Positions 38,814 through 46,191 of a DNA stretch of 64,000 nucleotides are shown piece by piece (positions within the stretch are counted from its first letter, which is position 1; the number at the start of each line of letters is the position of its first letter). The notes beneath the pieces were generated by a model that was not told where the DNA came from, did not search any database, and worked only from the letters and a program-made list of their open reading frames with translations. Position numbers and translations under genes: made by a program. This DNA comes from Mycobacterium terramassiliense (GTDB lineage Bacteria; Actinomycetota; Actinomycetes; Mycobacteriales; Mycobacteriaceae): NCBI RefSeq assembly GCF_900157385.1, contig NZ_LT717697.1:186001-250000 (forward strand). The letters run 5' to 3'.

Positions 38814-40010
38814 TCACAGACCGGGCTGGTCGTCGATGATGCCCAGCCATATCTGCGCCACGTCGATGGCCACCTTCTCGCTGATGAAGGCGTGTTGGGT
38901 TCCGGTGTAGATGTCGCGGAAGGCGCGCTCCAGGCGGCTGCCCTCGCGGATGGAGCTGGTGCCCGCGACCAGATGCGCCCACTCGGCGCAGGCCCGCGCG
39001 GTGTCGGTCGCATAGACGGCGGCCACCCGCATGTCGGCGCGCAGGGCCGGTGTCAGGTCGTCGCCGGCCGCGACGGCGGCCTCGGCGGTGGTGAACGCGT
39101 CGATCACCAGCAGGCGCGCGGCGCGCCACGCCGCGCGGTGGTGCGCCAGCCCTTTCTGGAAAGTCGGGCGGCTGGCCAGCGAGGCCATGTCGCTCATCCG
39201 GAACTTCGTCGCCGCCAGTTCCTGGACGTCGTCGAGCATGCTCTTGGCGACGCCGAGCGCCCACGAGGCGTGGCCGGCGGCGGTGACCGGCATCAGCCCC
39301 ATCCGCGTGGCCGGTGAGCGGCCGCGGTGCGGCTCCCGGACGAACAGCTCGAAGGTGCGGGCCGACGGCACGAACACGTCCTGGACGCTGTAGTCGTAGG
39401 AGCCGGTTCCCTTGAGGCCCTGCACGTGCCAGCCGTCGTCGAAGCTGACCTGTTCGCGCGGAAGCACGGCGACGCGCATCTCCGGGAAGCCCTCGCTGAT
39501 CCAGCGCATTTCGCCGTCGTCCATCGGCAGGAACCCGGCCGCGACGTATTCGGAGTGGCCGATGCCCGAGCCAAATTGCCACGCCCCGGTCACCCGGTAA
39601 CCGCCGTCGACCGCGGCGCCCTGCCCGTTGGGAAAGAACTGCCCGCCCAGGGTGACCCGGTTGTCGTGGGCCGTGAACACCTCCGCGAAGCCCTCGTCGG
39701 GCAGGTACGTCGCGGCGGCGAAGGACGACGGCAGATTGGCGATGCCGATCCACCCGAACGATCCGTCCTGCCAAGCCATTTCGATCCAGGTTTCGATCAT
39801 CTCGGTGAACGACGGCTCGACGCCACCGGCCTCGACGGGGTTGAACGACGACATCAACCCGCTGGCCCACATTTCGTCGACGATCGCCGGGGTCAGGGTG
39901 CGCGCCCGCTCGGACTCGGCGGCCTGCGCCTGCACCAGGTCCCGCATGCCGCGGGCCAGCGAAACCACCCGGTCCTCCGTGTCGGCTAACGACGTCATCG
40001 GCGTTCCCAT
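38814..40010 (-). CDS. Acyl-CoA dehydrogenase-fold flavin monooxygenase (HsaA-like)
   Basis: 398 residues (MGTPMTSL...; an ATG at 39998 is an alternative start). Acyl-CoA dehydrogenase fold with the catalytic base region of true dehydrogenases absent: LPREQVSFDDGWHVQGLKGT, GSYDYSVQDVFVP and GTSSIREGSRLERAFRDIYT match the two-component flavin-dependent hydroxylases such as HsaA and DszC. These use reduced flavin from a partner reductase to hydroxylate aromatics or steroid intermediates. No reductase gene is adjacent. Confidence 0.85.
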   Translation of the reverse strand: MGTPMTSLADTEDRVVSLARGMRDLVQAQAAESERARTLTPAIVDEMWASGLMSSFNPVEAGGVEPSFTEMIETWIEMAWQDGSFGWIGIANLPSSFAAATYLPDEGFAEVFTAHDNRVTLGGQFFPNGQGAAVDGGYRVTGAWQFGSGIGHSEYVAAGFLPMDDGEMRWISEGFPEMRVAVLPREQVSFDDGWHVQGLKGTGSYDYSVQDVFVPSARTFELFVREPHRGRSPATRMGLMPVTAAGHASWALGVAKSMLDDVQELAATKFRMSDMASLASRPTFQKGLAHHRAAWRAARLLVIDAFTTAEAAVAAGDDLTPALRADMRVAAVYATDTARACAEWAHLVAGTSSIREGSRLERAFRDIYTGTQHAFISEKVAIDVAQIWLGIIDDQPGL

Positions 40011-40289
40011 TCATCGGTTACGGTGCGCCGGCACCCCGTGGAGAAAACCGGTGCCGGTGACCGTAATTAATACCATCGCGACCGTCGCCGTCGTGGAACT
40101 TGCCCGCCGATTTCCCGGTCGAGTGTGCGCCGAGGGCTTTGAGCGTGCGTTCTGGGCGGCCGTTCCTCGGCGTGTCGCCGCCGTGAGTGCACACGCACCG
40201 CCCAGGATTCACACCGCGACGGCCGGACACCGGGCCTTGCCGCGGCTCTCGGGGACCGCCCCGCAACCGGTGTGCCCTACCGTGTGCCT

Positions 40290-40670
40290 GTGCGGTGGAT
40301 CGTCGACGGCATGAACGTGATCGGCAGTCGCCCCGACGGGTGGTGGAAGGACCGCGGCCGCGCCATGGTCGCGCTGGTGGAAAGGCTGGACCGGTGGGCG
40401 GCGACGCAGGGAGAGCACGTGACCGTGGTGTTTGAGCGGCCGCCGGCGACCCCCATCGGTTCGTCGGTGATCGAGGTCGCGTACGCCCCCAGGGCGGCCG
40501 CGAACTCCGCCGACGACCAGATCGTCCGGCTGGTGCGGGCCGACCCGCGGCCGCACGACATTCGGGTGGTGACATCGGACAAGGGCCTGACCGATCGGGT
40601 CGCCGCGTTGGGCGCCTCCGTCTCCCCCGCGGCCGGCTTCCGCGACCTGATCGACCCGCGCGGCCGATGA
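40290..40670 (+). CDS. NYN-domain protein (YacP-like nuclease fold)
   Basis: 126 residues from the GTG at 40290, giving MRWIVDGMNVIGSRPDGWW, the usual opening of the family; GTGs at 40272 and 40284 are alternatives. It is a PIN-like fold with conserved Asp residues (VDGMNV, SADDQIV, TSDKGL) that bind metal. NYN proteins are RNases or RNA-processing factors. The stop overlaps the next start (ATGA at 40667), a coupled pair with the nitronate monooxygenase. Confidence 0.85.
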   Translation: MRWIVDGMNVIGSRPDGWWKDRGRAMVALVERLDRWAATQGEHVTVVFERPPATPIGSSVIEVAYAPRAAANSADDQIVRLVRADPRPHDIRVVTSDKGLTDRVAALGASVSPAAGFRDLIDPRGR

Positions 40671-41635
40671 GCGCCGACGGCGGTGGCCCCGCCCCCAACC
40701 GGGTCTGCGAGCTCGCGCGGATCGACGTCCCGATCATCCAGGCGCCGATGACCTACATCGCCGGCGCCCAGCTCGCCGCGGCGGTCTCCAGCGCCGGGGC
40801 GCTGGGGATCATCGAAACCACCTCCGACCAGGGCCGGGCCGACATCCGGCGGGTCCGGGAGTTCACCGACCGTTCCGTGGGCGCCAACATCGCGCTGTTG
40901 TTCAACCGCGATCCGGCCGTGGTGGATCTCCTCGTCGCCAACGACATCCGGTTCGTCACCACCTCGGCCGGCGATCCGGCGCTGTTCACCGACCGGTTGC
41001 ACGACGCGGGCATCACCGTGTTCCACGTGGTGGGCACCCTGGCGGCGGCCAAGAAGGCCGTCGACGCCGGCGTGGACGGGCTGGTGGTGGAGGGCGTCGA
41101 GGGGGGCGGGTTCAAGAACCGCTTCGGCGCGTCGACCATGGTGCTGCTGCCGTTGGTGGCGGCCCAGGTCGACGTGCCCATCGTGGCCGCGGGCGGCATC
41201 TGCGACGCCCGATCGATGGCCGCAGCGCTGGTCCTTGGCGCCGAGGGCGTGCAGATGGGCACCCGGCTGATGGCCTCGGCGGAGTCGCCGGTGCACGGCA
41301 ACCTCAAGCAAGCGGTCGTGCGTGCCGACGAGACGGCGACCGTGCTACTGCCCCTCGACGGGAAACGGATGATGCGGGTGATCCGCACCCCAGCCGCCGA
41401 AAGGCTGGAGGCCTCAGCGTCTTTGGCGGCAGGCGCGGAGGCGCTGCAACGCGTCCAGCGCCTCTACTTCGACGGCGACATGGACGCCAGCGTCGCCAAC
41501 ACCGGCCAGGTGGCCGGCCGCATTCTCGACATTGCGCCGGCCGCCGACATCATCGCGCGGATGTGGACCGGGTGCCGCGAGGTCCTGGCCGCCACGGCCG
41601 ACCGGCTGGGGCCGGTTACGACGGACGGCTTCTGA
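40667..41635 (+). CDS. Nitronate monooxygenase family protein
   Basis: 322 residues, an FMN TIM barrel: PIIQAPMTYIAGAQLAAAVS, a conserved His/Glu region (VVEGVEGGGFKN), GGICDARSMAAALVLGAEGV and QMGTRLMASAES. The family oxidises nitronates such as propionate-3-nitronate, or acts on 2-nitropropane-type compounds; enoyl-ACP reductase-like (FabK) activity is an alternative for divergent members. Translationally coupled to the NYN gene and convergent (20-bp overlap) with the DUF4333 gene. Confidence 0.9.
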   Translation: MSADGGGPAPNRVCELARIDVPIIQAPMTYIAGAQLAAAVSSAGALGIIETTSDQGRADIRRVREFTDRSVGANIALLFNRDPAVVDLLVANDIRFVTTSAGDPALFTDRLHDAGITVFHVVGTLAAAKKAVDAGVDGLVVEGVEGGGFKNRFGASTMVLLPLVAAQVDVPIVAAGGICDARSMAAALVLGAEGVQMGTRLMASAESPVHGNLKQAVVRADETATVLLPLDGKRMMRVIRTPAAERLEASASLAAGAEALQRVQRLYFDGDMDASVANTGQVAGRILDIAPAADIIARMWTGCREVLAATADRLGPVTTDGF

Positions 41636-41921
41636 CGTCGAAGTCGACCCGTTCACCGTCGACCTTGGTGATGCGCAGGTGCGCGGTGTAGGGCTTGCCC
41701 TCGGGACCGGTGAAATGGCAGTCGAACTCCTGGCCGACCTTGGCCTCCACCCCCGACGGGCAGTGCACATCGGTCGGGTGAAAGCCGGTCTGGCCGGAGA
41801 CGACGTCGACGACGGATTGCGCCGCGCCCTCGGGTTTGACCGTGGATTTCGGGCTGCACGCGGTCAGCGCGATCACGATTGCGACCATGCCCGCGATAAG
41901 GGGCGCGCTGCGGTTTGCCAT
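41616..41921 (-). CDS. DUF4333 lipoprotein
   Basis: 101 residues from the ATG at 41921. The lipobox LTAC follows a short hydrophobic signal (LIAGMVAIVIA), so the Cys is likely lipidated. The rest is a DUF4333 domain with the paired Cys (VHCPSGVEAKVGQEFDCHF) typical of small mycobacterial exported proteins. Function unknown. The 3' end overlaps the nitronate monooxygenase by 20 bp, tail to tail. Confidence 0.85.
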   Translation of the reverse strand: MANRSAPLIAGMVAIVIALTACSPKSTVKPEGAAQSVVDVVSGQTGFHPTDVHCPSGVEAKVGQEFDCHFTGPEGKPYTAHLRITKVDGERVDFDVRSRPS

Positions 41922-41994
41922 CGTCGAGGCTAACACGCAAAGCCACCGATCTACCAGCTCAGAGCCCGCCGCCGCGATGCACTGCAAACAGGCG

Positions 41995-42489
41995 TCAGCC
42001 GACCGCCGCCAGCGCCGCGTCGTAGTCGGGCTCCTGCGCGATCTCGGGCACCAGCTCGGTGTAGGCGACCTTGCCGTCGGCGCCGACCACGACCACGGCG
42101 CGCGCCAGCAGGCCGGCCATCGGGCCGTCGACGATGCTGACGCCGTAGTCCTGGCCGAAGCTGTCGCGGAACGCCGACCCCGTCTTGACGTTCTCGATGC
42201 CTTCCGCACCGCAGAATCGCGCCTGCGCGAACGGCAGGTCGTTCGACACGCACAACACAGACGCGCCGCTCGCGGCCGCGCGCTCGTTGAAGGTCCTCAC
42301 GCTCGTCGCACACACCGGTGTGTCGATGGACGGAAAGATGTTCAGCACCACGGGCTTACCGCTGAACTGGTCGTTGCTGACCGCGCCCAGGTCCGTGCCG
42401 ACCAAGGTGAAGGCCGGGGCCGGGGATCCGACGGCAGGAAGCTCGCCGACGGTGTTGATCGGGTTTCCACGCAAGGTTATCTGTGCCAT
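41995..42489 (-). CDS. tpx: Thiol peroxidase Tpx
   Basis: 164 residues from the ATG at 42489. An atypical 2-Cys peroxiredoxin: ITLRGNPINTVGELPAVG, peroxidatic Cys in SIDTPVCATSVRTF and the resolving Cys in QARFCGAEG. It reduces peroxides with thioredoxin and protects the cytosol from H2O2 and peroxynitrite. The neighbours (GATase1-AraC and DJ-1 genes) recall the tpx/Rv1931c/Rv1930c arrangement of M. tuberculosis. Divergent from the AraC-type gene, 110 bp. Confidence 0.95.
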   Translation of the reverse strand: MAQITLRGNPINTVGELPAVGSPAPAFTLVGTDLGAVSNDQFSGKPVVLNIFPSIDTPVCATSVRTFNERAAASGASVLCVSNDLPFAQARFCGAEGIENVKTGSAFRDSFGQDYGVSIVDGPMAGLLARAVVVVGADGKVAYTELVPEIAQEPDYDAALAAVG

Positions 42490-42599
42490 GGGCACAGTCT
42501 GCCAAGCCCGGTACCGGGGCCTGGGGTCAGGTCGCCATGTCCTAATTCGTGGGGTACTGGGCGTAGACGCCATGACGGGTGCGGGCCGAGACTGAGTGC

Positions 42600-43550
42600 A
42601 TGACTCGCAGGGTGGTGATCGTCGGCTTCCCCGGCGTTCAGGCGCTCGACGTGGTGGGACCCCACGACGTGTTCACCGGCGCGTCGCTGCTGACCGGCGG
42701 TGGGTACGACGTCCTCATGGCCTCGGTCGGCGGCCGGCCGGTGACCACCGCGACCGGGCTGGGATTCCTGGCGAAACCGCTGCCCGACCCGAGCGACGCC
42801 ATCGACACCGTCGTGCTGCCGGGTGGCGGCGGCGTCGACGAGGCGCGAACCGATCCCGAGCTGGTGGGCTGGATCAAGAGGGTCACCGGGAAAGCCCGGC
42901 GCGTGGTCACCGTCTGCACCGGCGCGTTCCTCGCCGCCGAGGCGGGGCTGCTGGACGGCCGGCGGGTGACCACGCACTGGGCCTTCGCCGGGCGATTGGC
43001 CCGCGAGTTCCCCGCCGTCGACGTCGATCCGGACCCGATCTTCGTCCGCAGCTCGGAGACGGTGTGGACGGCGGCGGGTGTCACCGCCGGAATCGATCTC
43101 GCGCTGTCCTTGGTCGAGGACGACCACGGCACCGAGGTCGCGCAGACGGTTGCCCGCTGGCTCGTGTTGTACCTGCGCCGCCCGGGCGGGCAGACGCAAT
43201 TCGCGGCGCCGGTGTGGATGCCGCGCGCCAAACGCACCTCGATCCGCCAGGTGCAGGAGGCCATCGAGGCCGAACCCGGCGGGCAGCACAGCATCGGGGA
43301 CCTGGCCCGCCGCGCGGCGATGAGCCCGCGCCATTTCACCCGAGTCTTCACCGACGAGGTGGGTGAGGCGCCCGGCCACTACGTCGAACGCATCCGCACC
43401 GAGGCCGCGCGCCGGCAGTTGGAGGAGACCGACGACACCGTCGTCGCGATCGCGGCCCGGTGCGGCTTCGGCACCGCGGAAACGATGCGACGCAACTTCC
43501 TCCGGCGCGTTGGCATCTCGCCGGATCAGTACCGCAAAGCCTTCGCCTGA
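42600..43550 (+). CDS. GlxA-type AraC regulator (DJ-1/PfpI + AraC HTH)
   Basis: 316 residues from the ATG at 42600. The N-terminal ~190 residues are a DJ-1/PfpI domain (VVIVGFPGVQALDVVGPHD ... VVTVCTGAFLAAEAGLLDG with the nucleophile-elbow Cys). The C-terminal ~100 residues are an AraC HTH pair (SIGDLARRAAMSPRHFTRVF; VVAIAARCGFGTAETMRRNF). This two-domain regulator type (GlxA, Rv1931c-like) usually senses small molecules. It precedes a stand-alone DJ-1 gene by 17 bp, forming an operon. Confidence 0.92.
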   Translation: MTRRVVIVGFPGVQALDVVGPHDVFTGASLLTGGGYDVLMASVGGRPVTTATGLGFLAKPLPDPSDAIDTVVLPGGGGVDEARTDPELVGWIKRVTGKARRVVTVCTGAFLAAEAGLLDGRRVTTHWAFAGRLAREFPAVDVDPDPIFVRSSETVWTAAGVTAGIDLALSLVEDDHGTEVAQTVARWLVLYLRRPGGQTQFAAPVWMPRAKRTSIRQVQEAIEAEPGGQHSIGDLARRAAMSPRHFTRVFTDEVGEAPGHYVERIRTEAARRQLEETDDTVVAIAARCGFGTAETMRRNFLRRVGISPDQYRKAFA

Positions 43551-43567
43551 TCGAGAAAGGATCAACG

Positions 43568-44320
43568 ATGTCCCAGACCCAAATCGCCATCGTGGCCTAT
43601 CCGGGTTTTACCGCGCTGGACATGATCGGCCCGTACGAGGTGCTGCGCAACCTGCCCGGCGCCGACGTGCGATTCGTGTGGCACGAACCCGGACCGATCA
43701 CCGCCGACTCCGGCGTGCTGGTCATCGGCGCCACCCACTCGCTCGCCGAAACCCCTTCCCCCGACGTGATTTTGGTGCCGGGCGGACCGTCGACGCCGGT
43801 GCACGCACGCGACGAGGCGCTGCTCGAGTGGCTGCGCCGGGCGCATTCGAGCGCCGACTGGACGGCGTCGGTGTGCTCGGGCTCGGTGATCCTGGCGGCC
43901 GCCGGCCTGCTCAAGGACCGCCGCGCCACCTCGCACTGGATCGCCCTTCCCGCGCTGAAGGCCTTCGGCGTCATCCCCGTGTCCGACGAGCGGATCGTGC
44001 ACGAGGACAACGTCATCACGAGCGCAGGGGTGTCCGCCGGGTTGGACCTGGCGCTGTGGTTGGCCGGCCAGATCGGCGGGGAAGGCCGCGCCAAGGCGAT
44101 CCAGCTCGCGATCGAATACGACCCGCAGCCGCCGTTCGACTCCGGTCACATGTCCAAGGCGTCGGCGACCACGAAGGCCGCCGCCACCGCGCTGCTGTCG
44201 AGGGACAGCGTCAAGCCGGCCAACCTGAAGGCCACCACGTTACTGGCCTGGGATCAGGCGCTGGGTGCGGTCCGGTCGCGCCGGCGCAGGCGCGTCGCAC
44301 CCGCCGCGGCCGGGGCTTGA
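43568..44320 (+). CDS. DJ-1/PfpI family protein
   Basis: 250 residues, RBS GAAAGGA before the ATG at 43568. It has one DJ-1/PfpI (GATase1-like) domain: IAIVAYPGFTALDMIGPYEV, VCSGSVILAAAGLLKD with the Cys, and HEDNVITSAGVSAGLDLAL. It resembles isonitrile hydratase/Rv1930c-type proteins. The C-terminal ~50 residues extend past the fold with Arg/Ala-rich sequence. In an operon with the upstream GlxA-type regulator; it may act on the compound the regulator senses. Confidence 0.9.
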   Translation: MSQTQIAIVAYPGFTALDMIGPYEVLRNLPGADVRFVWHEPGPITADSGVLVIGATHSLAETPSPDVILVPGGPSTPVHARDEALLEWLRRAHSSADWTASVCSGSVILAAAGLLKDRRATSHWIALPALKAFGVIPVSDERIVHEDNVITSAGVSAGLDLALWLAGQIGGEGRAKAIQLAIEYDPQPPFDSGHMSKASATTKAAATALLSRDSVKPANLKATTLLAWDQALGAVRSRRRRRVAPAAAGA

Positions 44321-44338
44321 CGCCTTATTTAGCGAGCC

Positions 44339-44348
44339 CTAAATTTAG
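44339..44348. promoter_or_regulatory. Palindromic candidate ArsR operator
   Basis: CTAAATTTAG is a perfect 10-bp palindrome 4 bp before the GTG start of an operon that encodes an ArsR regulator. TTTAG at 44328-44332 adds a further arm. Confidence 0.45.
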
Positions 44349-44351
44349 CGG

Positions 44352-44909
44352 GTGCTTAACAACCAGCCCGCTCCCGTGCTTCTCTATCGCGCCGCGACGG
44401 ATCGCGCGGTTGCGGTCGTCGAGGCGGTCGGACCCGATCAGCTCGGGCGGCCGACACCGTGCTCGGAGTGGTCGGTGCAGCAGCTGATCGATCACCTCGT
44501 CGGGGGCGCGGACTACCTGCTCGCGGCGGCGACGGGTGTCGAGCCGGGCCCGTCGGCGGGTGCGCTCGGCACCGACTACCGAGACCGCGTGGACCGCGTC
44601 CTGGCCGCCCTGGACTCCCCCGGCGCGCTGGAGCGCGTCTGTGTGTCACCGCTCGGCTTCGACTGGCCGGTGTCGGACGCCGTTGCCGGCACCTTTATGG
44701 ACGTGCTGATCCACACCTGGGACTTGGCCCGGGCGACGGGCCAGGATGAACGGCTCGATGTGGGCCTGGTGGAGGCCTGCGTGGCAATGTTTCTCCCCGA
44801 AATGCCAAGGCGCGGAAGGGAAGCCGGGATAATCGGCCCAGAGGTGGAGGTCGGCGAGGGCGCCTCGGCGCAGGATCGGCTGCTGGCGGCGATGGGCCGC
44901 GCACCATGA
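44352..44909 (+). CDS. TIGR03086-type DinB/maleylpyruvate-isomerase-fold protein
   Basis: 185 residues from a GTG at 44352. Helical-bundle, metal-binding fold: PTPCSEWSVQQLIDHLVGG (His ligand), VLIHTWDLARATGQD (second His/Asp). TIGR03086 proteins are actinobacterial DinB-like, probably thiol-dependent (mycothiol) transferases. The next gene starts within its stop codon (ATGA), placing it first in a four-gene coupled operon with ArsR, SRPBCC and MmcQ-like genes. Confidence 0.88.
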   Translation: MLNNQPAPVLLYRAATDRAVAVVEAVGPDQLGRPTPCSEWSVQQLIDHLVGGADYLLAAATGVEPGPSAGALGTDYRDRVDRVLAALDSPGALERVCVSPLGFDWPVSDAVAGTFMDVLIHTWDLARATGQDERLDVGLVEACVAMFLPEMPRRGREAGIIGPEVEVGEGASAQDRLLAAMGRAP

Positions 44910-45220
44910 CCGAGCCGGCCGTCGAGGATGCCATCAGGGCACTGGCCCACCCCGGCCGGCGCACGATGCTGCAATTGGTGTGGGATCGGGAGCGGCCCGC
45001 CTCCGCCCTGGCCGAGGCCGCGGGGCTGTCGAAATCGGCTGCGAGCCAGCACCTCAAGATTTTGCGCGACGCGGGATTGGTCGATGTCCGTGCCGATGCG
45101 ACGCGCCGGCTGTATCGCGCCGACCTGGCGCGCGTCGCCGAGGTCGCGGCCTTGCTCGATGACTTCTGGGCCGCGCCTCTGCAACGGCTGCGCGTCGCCG
45201 CCGAAGGCGAAGCTCGATGA
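44906..45220 (+). CDS. ArsR-family repressor
   Basis: 104 residues. Winged HTH: IRALAHPGRRTMLQLVWD ... LAEAAGLSKSAASQHLKILRDAGLV ... RRLYRADLARV. No Cys metal site of SmtB type is visible, so the ligand is unknown. It overlaps the previous stop and the next start by 4 bp each. Such ArsR-SRPBCC pairs are common and the repressor usually controls the operon. Confidence 0.9.
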   Translation: MTEPAVEDAIRALAHPGRRTMLQLVWDRERPASALAEAAGLSKSAASQHLKILRDAGLVDVRADATRRLYRADLARVAEVAALLDDFWAAPLQRLRVAAEGEAR

Positions 45221-45684
45221 AGCTGGTCATTCAGCAGATTGTGGTGCGGGCGACCCCCGAGCGTGTCTTCGAATTGTTCACCGACCCGGCGCAATTCGGG
45301 CAATGGATGGCCGCGGGCGCAACCCTGGACGCCACGCCGGGCGGCGTCGTCCGCTGGACCCATCCCAACGGCGACACCGTATCGGGCCGCTACGTCGAAG
45401 TCGACCCACCGCGCCGGATCGTGTTCACCTACGGCTGGGAGCGCGCCGACGTCGGGATCCCGCCCGGCTCAACCACAGTCGAGGTCGACCTCATACCGCA
45501 GCCCGACGGCACCACGCTCGTCAAACTGGTGCATCGCGGCCTCGACGACGGGGCCGCGGAGGCTCACGACGGCGGCTGGACCCACTACCTCGATCGGCTG
45601 TGCCGCACCGCCGAGGGCGAGCACGTCGGCGCCGATCCGTGGGCCGACCGCCGGGTGCCAAGTCGCGCGGAGCTACGCCGGTGA
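45217..45684 (+). CDS. SRPBCC/AHSA1-domain protein
   Basis: 155 residues, an AHSA1-type START-fold domain: ATPERVFELFTDPAQFGQWM, VVRWTHPNGDTVSGRYVEVD, RIVFTYGWE, LVKLVHRGL. It binds a hydrophobic ligand in a deep cleft; function in such ArsR operons is unclear. Translationally coupled to arsR (ATGA) and to the next gene (GTGA). Confidence 0.9.
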   Translation: MKLVIQQIVVRATPERVFELFTDPAQFGQWMAAGATLDATPGGVVRWTHPNGDTVSGRYVEVDPPRRIVFTYGWERADVGIPPGSTTVEVDLIPQPDGTTLVKLVHRGLDDGAAEAHDGGWTHYLDRLCRTAEGEHVGADPWADRRVPSRAELRR

Positions 45685-46019
45685 GCGGCGATTCCACCGA
45701 AGCCCGCTTCTGGGCGGTCGCCGAACCATTGCTGGCCGACGCCACGGTCACCCGCTCGACGATGATGGGCCTCCCCTGCCTGCGGGCCGACGGCCGATTC
45801 TTCGCCTCGTTCGACCGGCGCAACGCCGCGCTCATCGTCAAGCTGCCGGCGTCGAGGGTCAACGAGCTGATGGAATCGGGTGGGGCCGAGCCATTCGCGC
45901 CGTCCGGTCGGCGGTTTCGCGAGTGGGCCGCCATCGGGTCAGGGCGCCCGGAAACGTGGCCCGCGCTTTTACGCGAAGCCCTGGCATTCGTTGCAGCCCA
46001 GCAAGTTTCAGATTCTTAG
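45681..46019 (+). CDS. MmcQ/YjbR- or TfoX-like small protein
   Basis: 112 residues from a GTG at 45681 overlapping the SRPBCC stop. VTRSTMMGLPCLRADGRFFASFDRRNAALIVKL and FAPSGRRFREWAAIG (shown in short pieces) fit the small MmcQ/YjbR or TfoX N-terminal-like fold; function unknown. It is the last gene of the ArsR operon. Confidence 0.65.
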   Translation: MSGDSTEARFWAVAEPLLADATVTRSTMMGLPCLRADGRFFASFDRRNAALIVKLPASRVNELMESGGAEPFAPSGRRFREWAAIGSGRPETWPALLREALAFVAAQQVSDS

Positions 46020-46037
46020 CAAGCAGGAAGGGCACAC

Positions 46038-46187
46038 TCACGCGCGAGCGGTGGCGATGAGCCGGTCAAGCGCGGGGCGTTCAAATGGGTTCTGGGTGTC
46101 TTGGAACCGGCCGATCCCGTCATAGACGCGAGCCGCGATTTCCGGCCAAAGTCCGCCGCCCTGACGATTTTCCGGCTCGGAGTCCAT
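46038..46187 (-). CDS. Small hypothetical protein
   Basis: 49 residues from the ATG at 46187, starting 5 bp after the P-type ATPase stop on the same strand. MDSEPENRQGGGLWPEIAAR then VYDGIGRFQDTQNPF shows no known motif. Context and spacing make it a plausible last gene of the ATPase transcript, but chance cannot be excluded. Confidence 0.35.
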   Translation of the reverse strand: MDSEPENRQGGGLWPEIAARVYDGIGRFQDTQNPFERPALDRLIATARA

Positions 46188-46191
46188 GAGT

